This document shows positions 31,644 through 40,646 of a stretch of DNA of 64,000 bases, piece after piece. Both the position numbers and the translations under genes were made by a program. Numbering within the stretch: position 1 is the first letter of the stretch; each line of letters opens with the position of its first letter. The DNA lies in the NCBI RefSeq assembly GCF_000710035.2, contig NZ_JMJJ01000004.1:496001-560000 (forward strand). Reading direction: 5' to 3'. The notes under the pieces were generated by a model. It saw only the letters and a list, made by a program, of their open reading frames with translations. It made no database searches and was not told the origin of the DNA. This DNA comes from Pantoea ananatis LMG 2665 (GTDB taxonomy: Bacteria > Pseudomonadota > Gammaproteobacteria > Enterobacterales > Enterobacteriaceae).

Positions 31644-32504
31644 TTAGTGCGCTTCGTGTCCACCGCGTAAGTAAATTACCCAGTAGGTCAATCCGACCAG
31701 CACGCCACCGCCGATAATGTTGCCGAGCGTGACTGGAATCAGATTGTCGAAAATAAAGTTTTTCACAGAAAGGGCCGGAAACTGTGCTGCCGTCGCGCCC
31801 GCAGCATGCCAAAATTCCGGGCCAGAAAAATCGCGAATGACGATGGCGAAAGGAATTAAAAACATATTTGCGATACTGTGTTCAAAACCACAGGCAACAA
31901 ACATCGCCACCGGCAAAATCATAATCAGGCTTTTATCCATTAAGGTCCGTCCTGAATAGCTCATCCAGACCGCCAGACAGACCATCAAATTAGCCAGAAT
32001 ACCCAGAGAGACCGCTTCAACAAACGTGTGATGCATTTTATGGTCGGCAGTCTGCAACACGTTTAAACCCCATGCGCCGTTGGCCACCGTATGCTCACCG
32101 GAAAACCACATCAGCGCGACAAAAAACAGCGCACCGACCAGATTACCAACATAAACGTTGATCCAGTTACGTGCCAGTTGCCCCCAGGTGATGCGGCCAC
32201 TCGCTTTCGCAACGACGATCAGCACGGTGGAGGTAAACAGGTCGGCACCACATACCACAACGAGTATCAACCCGAGTGAGAAACATATCCCCCCGACGAG
32301 CTTAGCCATGCCGTAAGCCATTTCACCGCTGCCGGTGGTGGCTGTGATGTAAAACACGAAAGCGATGGAGATAAACATGCCTGCGGTAAACGCGAGAAAG
32401 GTTGTCGTCAGCGGATGCTTGGTGGCTTTGTAGACGCCAGCGTCTTCAGCCACTTTTGCCATCGCGGCGGGTAATAACAGATTAAAAGGATTGTCAGCTT
32501 TCAC
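31644..32504 (-). CDS. focA: FocA, formate channel
   Basis: Pentameric inner-membrane channel for formate (FNT family), exporting and importing formate made by PflB. 286 residues (E. coli 285), six membrane helices. Signature segments are FNLLLPAAMAKVAEDAGVYKA and the pore histidine region AMFVACGFEHSIANMF. GGAGTGAGT precedes the ATG. First gene of focA-pflB-pflA. Confidence 0.97.
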   Translation of the reverse strand: MKADNPFNLLLPAAMAKVAEDAGVYKATKHPLTTTFLAFTAGMFISIAFVFYITATTGSGEMAYGMAKLVGGICFSLGLILVVVCGADLFTSTVLIVVAKASGRITWGQLARNWINVYVGNLVGALFFVALMWFSGEHTVANGAWGLNVLQTADHKMHHTFVEAVSLGILANLMVCLAVWMSYSGRTLMDKSLIMILPVAMFVACGFEHSIANMFLIPFAIVIRDFSGPEFWHAAGATAAQFPALSVKNFIFDNLIPVTLGNIIGGGVLVGLTYWVIYLRGGHEAH

Positions 32505-32528
32505 ACTAACTCACTCCAAAAGTTGTCT

Positions 32529-32577
32529 GAAAAAAATAATAACAAATGCACCTGTGATTAAAGTTGATATAGATCAT
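32529..32577 (-). promoter_or_regulatory. FNR-dependent promoter of focA-pflB
   Basis: TTGATATAGATCAT at 32564-32577 fits the FNR box TTGAT-N4-ATCAA at 9 of 10 positions. On the minus strand TATTAT (complement of 32536-32541) is a -10. If transcription begins at about 32529, the FNR centre is at -41.5, the class-II activator position. The leader to focA is about 25 bases. Confidence 0.75.
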
Positions 32578-32807
32578 GTCCAGCAGAGCAACAACGGTAA
32601 AGGTTTAACAAGAAAGGTGGTTTTTGGAACTAACGTCATGAAAAATAATGAATAAATTTATTTTAAATAATACAGGTTTTGTTTAACGAGAGGGCGTAAT
32701 CAAGGCTGAAATATTGTAGATTTGTTAATAAGATAGGTTGTCGGTGTCGCTATTTAGCAGAAAAATAATGCCATTAATCTATTAATGGCAGGAATACATG
32801 AGGATCA

Positions 32808-32837
32808 ATAAAAAGGCACTGAACAGGTTCAGTGCCT
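32808..32837 (-). terminator. ycaO terminator
   Basis: A perfect 11-bp inverted repeat (32814-32824 with 32827-32837), which as RNA closes with a short loop, is followed on the minus strand by TTTTATTGAT. Lies 46 bases after the ycaO stop. Confidence 0.85.
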
Positions 32838-32882
32838 CAGGCATGATTGTCAGACTAACCCGCGTGAATGTTCAACGCCAGC

Positions 32883-34646
32883 TTAGGCATTTTCCCAGTA
32901 GCGGCGTTTGGCACGCTGCAATTTTTCATAAGCCGCCAGTAGCGCCTGATGAGCAGGGAAAGCGGTCAGGTCGCTGTCTACCGACTGAAGACCGTTGAAG
33001 GCTGCTTCACCACTGATGGCTGCGGATGCCGCTTCTACCGCCTCTGCGCCATACATACGGACAAAGGCGGCGTGATATTCCAGTGGATTACGCTCGTCTT
33101 CCATGGCCAGAAGTAGCAGAGTTTGCAGGCAACGATAATAATTTGCCCGCGCTGGGCTGAACACGGAGCCGTTGAATTCCATGGTCCATTCTGTCCAGAT
33201 CAATGCCTGATCCAGATCGCCGCCGGCCAGCGCAAGCATGGCTTTAAGCTCCCCGATGCGTAAGGTATACCAGCCATTATCTTTACCCGTTGCCAGGCCA
33301 AGCAACTCACGGACGCGGGTGAAGTCATCAAAACCTTCTTCATCCAACTGCGAAATGAGATCAAGGTACTCTTCTGGATTCCAGTTGCTGCCGGGCAGGG
33401 CAAGCAGCGTGTCACGAATGCCTGCGCCCATGCTGTTATTTGCCAGCAGCAGGTCTTCGGCCGGATAGATATCGGACATGCCCGGCACAATAATGCGGCA
33501 GGCATAAACGCCTAAGTGCTCGTAGTCCGCGATATAAACTTCCTGATCTTCGGCAGCAAAAATGGCCATCAGCGTGCTGAACTCTTGCTCGGTAGTGCCA
33601 GCAAACGTCCAGTCAACAAACGGATAATCGGCCGTTTCTTTAAACATATCCCAGGAAATCAGGCCGCTTGAATCAATAAAGTGGGTTTCCAGATTGGCGT
33701 GCTCTGCCACTTCTTCATCATCAAAGGTGGGTGGGGTAAAGACGTCCAAATCCTTGAGGCTGCGGCCCTGGAGCAGTTCAGTAACGGTGCGCTCCAGCGC
33801 AACGCCAAAGTCCGGATGCGCACCGAAGGACGCGAAACAGGTGCCATTGGCAGGGTTAAACAGGACCACACAGATAACCGGATATTTACCGCCCAGCGAC
33901 GCGTCATACGCAAAGATTGGGAAGCCTTCAGCTTCCAGGCGCGCAATGGCCTCGACCACGGAAGGGTAGCGCGCCATCACTGACTCGGGGATGGCTGGGA
34001 GGCTGATCGATTCGGCAATGATACGGTTCTTAATGTAGCGCTCAAAGACCTCGGATAATCCCTGCACCCGCGCTTCATTGGCCGTATTGCCGGCCGACAT
34101 GCCGTTCGATACGTAAAGGTTGCCAATGATGTTCATCGGGATATAGACGGTTTGCTGATCGGACTGGCGGGTAAAAGGCAGGGCGCAAATACCGCGCTCG
34201 CTGTTACCCGACTGGAGATCGATCAGGTCTGATGCGGCCACCGCATTTTCAGGATCGTAAAAGGCACGCAGGCGTGAGTCCAGGATCCCCTCTGGCAGGC
34301 TGTCATCTTCCGGAAGCGCAAACCATTTTTCATTGGGGTAATGAACAAAATCGCCTTGAGCGATGCGGTTACCCAGCCAGAAATCGGCAAAAAAGTAGTT
34401 CGTGGACAGGCGCTCAAAATATTCACCCAATGCGGAAGCCAGGGCGGCTTTCTTGCTGGCACCTTTGCCATTGGTAAAGCAGAGTGGACAGTCGCGGTCG
34501 CGAATATGCACAGACCAGACGTGTGGAACGGGATTAAGCCAGGAAGCTTCTTCTATATTAAAGCCCAGATCCTGCAGTTTGGTCTGGAAACGCGTAATGG
34601 AGTCTTCCAGGGCGGCATCTTTGCCCGGGATAAAAGTTTGCGTCAT
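32883..34646 (-). CDS. ycaO: YcaO, ATP-dependent cyclodehydratase-like protein (RimO partner)
   Basis: The protein that names the YcaO superfamily, which activates peptide amide backbones with ATP. In E. coli YcaO itself promotes beta-methylthiolation of ribosomal protein S12 with RimO. 587 residues (E. coli 586). The N-terminal YcaO ATP-binding domain (about 1-400) includes GEYFERLSTNYF, GNTANEARVQGLSEVFERY and TELLQGRSLKDLDVF; a C-terminal TPR-like domain follows. No azoline peptide precursor or partner lies nearby, so RiPP synthesis is unlikely. It has its own terminator and is not part of focA-pfl. Confidence 0.95.
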   Translation of the reverse strand: MTQTFIPGKDAALEDSITRFQTKLQDLGFNIEEASWLNPVPHVWSVHIRDRDCPLCFTNGKGASKKAALASALGEYFERLSTNYFFADFWLGNRIAQGDFVHYPNEKWFALPEDDSLPEGILDSRLRAFYDPENAVAASDLIDLQSGNSERGICALPFTRQSDQQTVYIPMNIIGNLYVSNGMSAGNTANEARVQGLSEVFERYIKNRIIAESISLPAIPESVMARYPSVVEAIARLEAEGFPIFAYDASLGGKYPVICVVLFNPANGTCFASFGAHPDFGVALERTVTELLQGRSLKDLDVFTPPTFDDEEVAEHANLETHFIDSSGLISWDMFKETADYPFVDWTFAGTTEQEFSTLMAIFAAEDQEVYIADYEHLGVYACRIIVPGMSDIYPAEDLLLANNSMGAGIRDTLLALPGSNWNPEEYLDLISQLDEEGFDDFTRVRELLGLATGKDNGWYTLRIGELKAMLALAGGDLDQALIWTEWTMEFNGSVFSPARANYYRCLQTLLLLAMEDERNPLEYHAAFVRMYGAEAVEAASAAISGEAAFNGLQSVDSDLTAFPAHQALLAAYEKLQRAKRRYWENA

Positions 34647-34955
34647 GGTGCCGCTCTCTCTGTGAATAGGGTGCCTAAAGCGCGCAATGATACGTTTTTT
34701 ACCGCCTGTTCGCTATCAAGTCGCTGCAATTTTACTGGACGTTTTCTCATGTCAGGGTTTGTCTGCCAATACCGGCAGCGAGTGAAAGGAACGTCCCTCA
34801 CAATATTTTGTGTTGGCTTGCATTGGTAACATAACCTCCGGTGCGCCGTGCTGAAAAAATGTGACCGGTGTTAGATTTATGATTGCAGCCACCAGAATGC
34901 AGTGATAAAACCGAATCGTTATTCATAACCGTTCGATATGACAGTGGTGAGGGAA
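34647..34955. other. ycaO-serC divergent intergenic region (309 bp)
   Basis: No gene is seen. It must carry promoters for ycaO (minus) and serC (plus). I could not place a -35/-10 pair with confidence; candidates near 34880-34890 (TTAGATTTATGATT) lack a -35. Confidence 0.5.
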
Positions 34956-36041
34956 ATGACGCAAATTTATAATTTTAGCTCTGGGCCAGCGATGCTGCCG
35001 AGCGAAGTGCTCCGCCGTGCAGAACAAGAATTGACAAACTGGCATGGTCTGGGGACTTCAGTAATGGAGATCAGTCACCGCAGTAAAGAGTTTATTCAGG
35101 TGGCCGAGGAAGCGGAAGCGGACTTCCGTGATCTGCTAAAAATCCCCTCTAATTACAAAGTTTTATTCTGCCACGGCGGCGCACGTGCGCAGTTTGCTGC
35201 GGTACCGGGTAACCTGCTGGGCAGCGCCACCAGTGCGGATTATGCCGACGGCGGCTACTGGGCGCACAGCGCCATTAAAGAAGCGGCAAAATATTGTTCG
35301 CCCCGCACGCTGGATGTCAAAACGACCCTTGAGGGAAAACGCGCCATTCTGCCTATGCGTGAGTGGGACGTCAGCGATGCGGCAGCCTATTTGCACTTCT
35401 GCCCGAATGAAACCATTGACGGCGTTGCCATTGATGAAGAACCTGATTTTGGCGACAAGGTCGTCGTTGCCGATCTCTCTTCCACGATTTTATCCCGCTC
35501 TATTGATGTCAGCCGCTATGGCGTGATTTATGCGGGCGCCCAGAAAAATATTGGTCCGGCGGGCATTACCCTGGTCATCGTCCGGGACGATCTGTTAGGT
35601 AAAGCGCATCAAAGTGTGCCTTCCATTCTGGATTACAGTGTTCTGGCGGAAAACGACTCCATGTTCAACACGCCGCCAACGTTCGCCTGGTACCTGAGCG
35701 GTCTGGTATTCAAGTGGCTGAAGCAGAAAGGCGGCGTCGGTGAAATTGAAAAAATTAATCAGGCAAAAGCGGGCTTGCTTTACGACCTCATTGATAAGAG
35801 TGATTTCTACCGTAACGATGTCGCTCTGCTGAACCGTTCGCGAATGAATATTCCTTTCCAACTTGCGGATGCGTCACTCGACAGCCTGTTCCTGGAAGAG
35901 TCATTTAAAGCAGGTTTGCATGCCTTGAAAGGCCATCGCGTTGTTGGCGGCATGCGTGCATCCATCTACAATGCGATGCCGCTGGAAGGTGTTAAAGCCC
36001 TCACAGACTTCATGATCGATTTCGAACGCCGCCACGGCTGA
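34956..36041 (+). CDS. serC: SerC, phosphoserine/phosphohydroxythreonine aminotransferase
   Basis: PLP aminotransferase of serine and pyridoxal-phosphate biosynthesis. 361 residues (E. coli 362), starting [15 protein letters not shown] after GTGAGGGA. The PLP lysine is Lys197 in [10 protein letters not shown]; the substrate-binding [10 protein letters not shown] and [12 protein letters not shown] segments are present. A codon six positions upstream is possible but less likely. Followed by aroA across a terminator-like hairpin, the classic serC-aroA mixed-function operon. Confidence 0.97.
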   Translation: MTQIYNFSSGPAMLPSEVLRRAEQELTNWHGLGTSVMEISHRSKEFIQVAEEAEADFRDLLKIPSNYKVLFCHGGARAQFAAVPGNLLGSATSADYADGGYWAHSAIKEAAKYCSPRTLDVKTTLEGKRAILPMREWDVSDAAAYLHFCPNETIDGVAIDEEPDFGDKVVVADLSSTILSRSIDVSRYGVIYAGAQKNIGPAGITLVIVRDDLLGKAHQSVPSILDYSVLAENDSMFNTPPTFAWYLSGLVFKWLKQKGGVGEIEKINQAKAGLLYDLIDKSDFYRNDVALLNRSRMNIPFQLADASLDSLFLEESFKAGLHALKGHRVVGGMRASIYNAMPLEGVKALTDFMIDFERRHG

Positions 36042-36074
36042 TTATTCCCCAGTCAGTGGGACTGCTGACACCTG

Positions 36075-36107
36075 ACTCCGCCATACGGCGGAGTTGTCGT
36101 TTTTTTG
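36075..36107 (+). terminator. serC-aroA intercistronic terminator/attenuator
   Basis: An 8-bp perfect stem (36075-36082 with 36087-36094) with ATAC loop and a T-run at 36100-36106. It lies between serC and aroA, where E. coli has a rho-independent attenuator that lowers aroA expression. Confidence 0.8.
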
Positions 36108-36122
36108 AGGATAGAGTTTCAC

Positions 36123-37409
36123 ATGCAAGATTCCCTGACCCTTCAGCCCATTGCTCGCGTAAATGGCACGGTTAATTTGCCCGGCTCCAAGAGTGTTTCA
36201 AACCGCGCGCTGCTGCTGGCCGCATTGGCGAACGGCAAAACCCGACTCACTAATCTGCTGGACAGTGATGATGTTAAGCACATGCTTAATGCGCTTAAGG
36301 CTCTGGGCGTCGATTTCACGCTTTCCAGCGATCGTACCGTTTGCGACGTTACCGGAAAGGGCGGACCGCTTCAGGCGTCACAACCCGTTGAACTCTTCCT
36401 GGGCAATGCTGGTACGGCTATGCGTCCGCTGGCTGCGGCGCTGTGCCTTGGCGAGCAGGATGTGGTGCTGACGGGCGAACCGCGGATGAAAGAGCGGCCG
36501 ATAGGGCATCTGGTTGACGCGCTACGTCAGGGCGGCGCCCAAATCGATTACCTTGAGAATACGGATTATCCCCCTGTTCGTCTGCGTGGCGGCTTTACGG
36601 GCGGAGAGGTCACCGTTGACGGTAGCGTATCCAGTCAGTTTTTGACCGCGTTGCTGATGACGGCGCCGTTAGCTCAGGAAGACACGCGAATCACGATTAA
36701 AGGCGATCTGGTCTCGAAACCCTACATCGACATTACCCTGCACCTGATGCGCTGTTTTGGCGTGGAGGTTGAAAATCAGCACTACCAGCATTTCCTGATC
36801 CAGGGAAAACAGCAGTATCAGTCACCGGGGGAGTATCTGGTGGAGGGCGATGCGTCTTCTGCGTCCTATTTCCTGGCGGCGGCCGCGATTAAAGGCGGCA
36901 CTGTGCGAGTGACCGGTATCGGTCGTCATAGCGTACAAGGCGATATTCGTTTTGCCGACGTGCTGGAAAAAATGGGTGCCACCATCGAGTGGGGTGACGA
37001 TTTCATTGCCTGTACGGCGGGCAAGCTGCAGGCTATTGATATGGATATGAACCATATTCCCGATGCCGCGATGACAATTGCCACTGCCGCGCTGTTTGCT
37101 GAAGGCACGACCCAACTGCGCAATATCTACAACTGGCGGGTTAAAGAAACCGATCGCCTGACGGCGATGGCAACAGAACTCCGTAAAGTTGGGGCTGAAG
37201 TCGAAGAAGGGCACGACTTTATCCGTGTTACCCCGCCGGCTAAGCTGATGCATGCTGACATCGGAACTTATAACGACCATCGTATGGCTATGTGTTTTTC
37301 GCTGGTGGCGTTATCAGATACGCCCGTAACAATTCTTGACCCGGGCTGTACTGCTAAAACCTTCCCTGACTATTTTGAGCAACTGGCAAAAATTAGCCAT
37401 AACGCCTGA
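36123..37409 (+). CDS. aroA: AroA, 5-enolpyruvylshikimate-3-phosphate synthase
   Basis: Sixth enzyme of the shikimate pathway and glyphosate target. 428 residues (E. coli 427). Active-site segments are [43 protein letters not shown] and NWRVKETDR. The GNAGTAMRP loop is the ordinary class-I type. The start ATG at 36123 gives the family length; the frame continues upstream only through the attenuator hairpin. A terminator follows. Confidence 0.97.
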   Translation: MQDSLTLQPIARVNGTVNLPGSKSVSNRALLLAALANGKTRLTNLLDSDDVKHMLNALKALGVDFTLSSDRTVCDVTGKGGPLQASQPVELFLGNAGTAMRPLAAALCLGEQDVVLTGEPRMKERPIGHLVDALRQGGAQIDYLENTDYPPVRLRGGFTGGEVTVDGSVSSQFLTALLMTAPLAQEDTRITIKGDLVSKPYIDITLHLMRCFGVEVENQHYQHFLIQGKQQYQSPGEYLVEGDASSASYFLAAAAIKGGTVRVTGIGRHSVQGDIRFADVLEKMGATIEWGDDFIACTAGKLQAIDMDMNHIPDAAMTIATAALFAEGTTQLRNIYNWRVKETDRLTAMATELRKVGAEVEEGHDFIRVTPPAKLMHADIGTYNDHRMAMCFSLVALSDTPVTILDPGCTAKTFPDYFEQLAKISHNA

Positions 37410-37416
37410 GTCCTGT

Positions 37417-37445
37417 GCCCGGTGAGTATTTCACCGGGCCGTTTT
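37417..37445 (+). terminator. aroA terminator
   Basis: A perfect 9-bp stem (37417-37425 with 37431-37439) with a 5-base loop followed by CGTTTTCC. Confidence 0.75.
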
Positions 37446-37600
37446 CCCTGTCTCATTTCTCGCGTCAAAAAGCCCTTTTTCAGACGAAATTTCGCCTAAC
37501 CTTCTCTCTTAAGGGTAACGCCGTGTCGCAGGGCAGCGTATAATGCCCGACATTTGTGATGGCCAACTGGCCAAAATGCGCGCAGCAACAGGAGGGAATA

Positions 37601-38281
37601 ATGACAGCAACTGCCCCGGTCATAACTATTGATGGGCCAAGTGGTGCGGGAAAGGGCACCCTGTGCAAAGCGATGGCGGAAGCATTGCAGTGGCATTTAC
37701 TGGACTCTGGCGCGATTTACCGTGTTCTGGCGTTAGCTGCATTACATCACCAGGTTGATATCGAATCTGAAGAAGGACTGGTGCCGATTGCCGCTCACCT
37801 TGATGTGCGCTTCATCTCACAGAACGGTGAGATGCAGGTCATCCTTGAAGGCGAAGAAGTCACCAGCGAAATTCGCACCCAGGAAGTGAGCAATACCGCG
37901 TCGCGCGTTGCGGCATTTCCTCGCGTGCGTGAAGCCCTGTTACGCCGCCAGCGCGCCTTTCGCGAGGCTCCCGGCCTGATTGCCGATGGGCGTGATATGG
38001 GAACCGTTGTTTTCCCCGACGCGCCTGTGAAGATTTTCCTTGATGCCAGCCCGGAAGTCCGTGCAGAACGACGTATGCTACAGTTGCAGGACAAGGGCTT
38101 TAATGTTAACTTTGATCGCCTTTTAGCCGAGATAAAAGAGCGCGACGACCGCGATCGTAACCGCGCTATAGCGCCATTAGTGCCTGCTGAAGATGCGTTA
38201 GTGTTGGATTCAACACAGATGTCTATCGAGCAAGTTATTGATAAAGCGTTAGATTATGCCCGCAAAACGCTGGGCATTTAA
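37601..38281 (+). CDS. cmk: Cmk, cytidylate kinase
   Basis: Phosphorylates CMP and dCMP. 226 residues (E. coli 227). P-loop [10 protein letters not shown], the CMP-binding LDSGAIYR and [13 protein letters not shown] segments, and the LID region are intact. Start 37601 is preceded by CAGGAGGGAATA; 15 more in-frame codons upstream are rejected. Positioned before rpsA as in E. coli, where rpsA has promoters inside and after cmk. Confidence 0.97.
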   Translation: MTATAPVITIDGPSGAGKGTLCKAMAEALQWHLLDSGAIYRVLALAALHHQVDIESEEGLVPIAAHLDVRFISQNGEMQVILEGEEVTSEIRTQEVSNTASRVAAFPRVREALLRRQRAFREAPGLIADGRDMGTVVFPDAPVKIFLDASPEVRAERRMLQLQDKGFNVNFDRLLAEIKERDDRDRNRAIAPLVPAEDALVLDSTQMSIEQVIDKALDYARKTLGI

Positions 38282-38403
38282 CATTTTGGTTTAAACGAAT
38301 TGTATTAACCCTGTGCCAGGGATCCGGTGCAGGGCATGTGAAACAACCCCATCCGACATGAAGTCAGATGGACGTTAAATTGAAGAATCCTAAGATTATC
38401 AAT

Positions 38404-40077
38404 ATGACTGAATCTTTTGCTCAACTATTTGAAGAATCCCTGAAAGAAATCGAAACCCGCCCGGGTTCCATCGTTCGTGGCGTCGTTGTCTCTATCGACA
38501 AAGACGTTGTTCTGGTTGATGCGGGCCTGAAATCTGAATCTGCAATTCCTGCAGAGCAGTTCAAAAACGCAGCCGGCGAACTGGAAATCCAGGTTGGTGA
38601 CGAAGTTGACGTTGCTCTGGACGCAGTGGAAGACGGCTTCGGTGAAACTCTGCTGTCCCGTGAGAAAGCTAAGCGTCATGAAGCTTGGATCACGCTGGAA
38701 AAAGCTTACGAAGAAGCTGAAACTGTTACCGGTATTATCAACGGCAAAGTCAAAGGTGGCTTCACAGTTGAGCTGAACGGTATCCGTGCGTTCCTGCCAG
38801 GTTCACTGGTAGATGTGCGTCCAGTGCGTGACACGCTGCACCTGGAAGGCAAAGAGCTTGAATTCAAAGTGATCAAGCTGGATCAGAAACGCAACAACGT
38901 CGTGGTTTCACGTCGTGCGGTTATCGAATCTGAGAACAGTGCAGAGCGCGATCAGCTGCTGGAAAACCTGCAGGAAGGCATGGAAGTCAAAGGTATCGTT
39001 AAGAACCTGACTGACTACGGTGCGTTCGTTGATCTGGGCGGCGTTGACGGCCTGCTGCACATCACTGATATGGCCTGGAAGCGCGTTAAGCATCCAAGCG
39101 AGATCGTGAATGTTGGCGATGAAATCAACGTTAAAGTCCTGAAATTCGACCGCGAGCGTACCCGTGTATCTCTGGGTCTGAAGCAGCTGGGCGAAGATCC
39201 ATGGGTGGCTATCGCTAAGCGCTATCCAGAAGGCACCAAGCTGACTGGTCGTGTGACCAACCTGACTGATTACGGCTGCTTCGTAGAAATCGAAGAAGGC
39301 GTTGAAGGTCTGGTACACGTTTCAGAAATGGACTGGACCAACAAAAACATCCATCCGTCTAAAGTTGTTAACGTAGGCGATGTGGTTGAAGTAATGGTTC
39401 TGGACATCGATGAAGAGCGTCGTCGTATCTCCCTGGGTCTGAAGCAGTGTAAATCTAACCCATGGCAGCAGTTCGCCGAGACTCACAATAAAGGCGATCG
39501 CGTTGAAGGTAAAATCAAGTCAATCACTGACTTCGGTATCTTCATCGGCCTGGACGGCGGCATCGACGGTCTGGTTCACCTGTCTGACATCTCCTGGAAC
39601 GCGACTGGCGAAGAAGCCGTTCGTGAGTACAAAAAAGGTGACGAAATCGCTGCCGTTGTACTGCAGGTTGATGCAGAGCGCGAGCGTATCTCTCTGGGCG
39701 TTAAACAGCTGGCAGAAGATCCGTTCAACAACTACATCACTTTGAACAAGAAAGGTGCCATCGTCACCGGTAAAGTGACTGCAGTTGATGCTAAAGGTGC
39801 TACAGTTGAATTAGCAGACGGCGTTGAAGGTTACCTGCGCGCTTCTGAAGCTTCACTGGACCGCATCGAAGACGCTACGCTGGTTCTGAACGTAGGCGAC
39901 GACGTTGAAGCTAAATTCACCGGCGTTGACCGTAAAAACCGCGTTGTTAGCCTGTCTGTTCGTGCGAAAGACCAGGCTGACGAGAAAGAAGCCATCAATA
40001 CTGTTAACACCAAACAGGAAGAAGGCAACTTCTCTAGCGCTATGGCTGAAGCGTTCAAAGCGGCTAAAGGCGAGTAA
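38404..40077 (+). CDS. rpsA: RpsA, 30S ribosomal protein S1
   Basis: Binds mRNA and helps load it on the 30S subunit. 557 residues, as in E. coli, built of six S1-type OB folds (about residues 20-90, 105-170, 190-260, 277-347, 364-434, 451-520). The start ATG follows AAGAATCCTAAGATTATCAAT with no proper Shine-Dalgarno; E. coli rpsA also lacks one and is autoregulated through leader structure. The codon choice is typical of highly expressed genes. Cotranscribed with or just ahead of ihfB. Confidence 0.97.
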   Translation: MTESFAQLFEESLKEIETRPGSIVRGVVVSIDKDVVLVDAGLKSESAIPAEQFKNAAGELEIQVGDEVDVALDAVEDGFGETLLSREKAKRHEAWITLEKAYEEAETVTGIINGKVKGGFTVELNGIRAFLPGSLVDVRPVRDTLHLEGKELEFKVIKLDQKRNNVVVSRRAVIESENSAERDQLLENLQEGMEVKGIVKNLTDYGAFVDLGGVDGLLHITDMAWKRVKHPSEIVNVGDEINVKVLKFDRERTRVSLGLKQLGEDPWVAIAKRYPEGTKLTGRVTNLTDYGCFVEIEEGVEGLVHVSEMDWTNKNIHPSKVVNVGDVVEVMVLDIDEERRRISLGLKQCKSNPWQQFAETHNKGDRVEGKIKSITDFGIFIGLDGGIDGLVHLSDISWNATGEEAVREYKKGDEIAAVVLQVDAERERISLGVKQLAEDPFNNYITLNKKGAIVTGKVTAVDAKGATVELADGVEGYLRASEASLDRIEDATLVLNVGDDVEAKFTGVDRKNRVVSLSVRAKDQADEKEAINTVNTKQEEGNFSSAMAEAFKAAKGE

Positions 40078-40087
40078 TCGACCTTGC

Positions 40088-40111
40088 ACCGGGCGGATTT
40101 ATTCGCCCGGT
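40088..40111 (+). terminator. Weak hairpin between rpsA and ihfB
   Basis: A perfect 8-bp stem (40088-40095 with 40104-40111), followed by TTCGGTAAAA rather than a T-run. Probably a partial terminator or mRNA-stabilising structure. Confidence 0.45.
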
Positions 40112-40159
40112 TTCGGTAAAAGCTGTCATACATTCCTGTAGGGATTAACCGGAGGTTAC

Positions 40160-40444
40160 ATGACCAAGTCAGAACTGATTGAAAGGCTGGCGGGACAGCA
40201 TACTCATATACCGGCGAAAGTCGTTGAGGATGCAGTCAAAGAAATGCTGGAGCACATGGCCACGACGCTGGCACAGGGCGAACGCATTGAAATCCGGGGA
40301 TTCGGCAGCTTTTCGTTGCATTATCGCGCTCCGCGCACCGGTCGTAACCCGAAAACGGGTGACAAAGTGGATCTGGAAGGTAAATACGTTCCCCACTTCA
40401 AGCCGGGCAAAGAACTGCGTGACCGTGCAAACATTTACGGCTAA
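40160..40444 (+). CDS. ihfB: IhfB, integration host factor beta subunit
   Basis: With IhfA forms the DNA-bending heterodimer IHF. 94 residues as in E. coli. HU/IHF fold with [17 protein letters not shown] and the DNA-inserting proline arm [16 protein letters not shown] strong GGAGG lies six bases before the ATG. It lies directly after rpsA and ends at a strong terminator. Confidence 0.97.
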   Translation: MTKSELIERLAGQHTHIPAKVVEDAVKEMLEHMATTLAQGERIEIRGFGSFSLHYRAPRTGRNPKTGDKVDLEGKYVPHFKPGKELRDRANIYG

Positions 40445-40462
40445 GCCGATACCGAACCGCCT

Positions 40463-40492
40463 AAACGACATCTCCGGATGTCGTTTTTTTTT
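40463..40492 (+). terminator. ihfB terminator
   Basis: A perfect 10-bp stem (40463-40472 with 40477-40486), TCCG loop, followed by at least eight T in total. Confidence 0.92.
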
Positions 40493-40646
40493 GCCTGTCA
40501 CCTGCGATGGATCTCTCTTCCAGAAAAATGTCTCTTCGCTGCAACGGCCGATTTTTACTGCGATCCTTCACCTGGTGAACAACGAATGCGCTTTATCCTG
40601 AGAAGTCGTGCGGCATACTTGTGGCACGACAGGAGCGGGATGCATT

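Larger units (their letters stand above)
32505..32882. other. focA-ycaO intergenic region (378 bp)
   Basis: Very AT-rich and non-coding. Contains the FNR-type focA promoter and the ycaO terminator (listed). The remaining about 230 bases probably hold further focA-pfl upstream sites (ArcA, IHF), which I cannot place individually. Confidence 0.6.
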
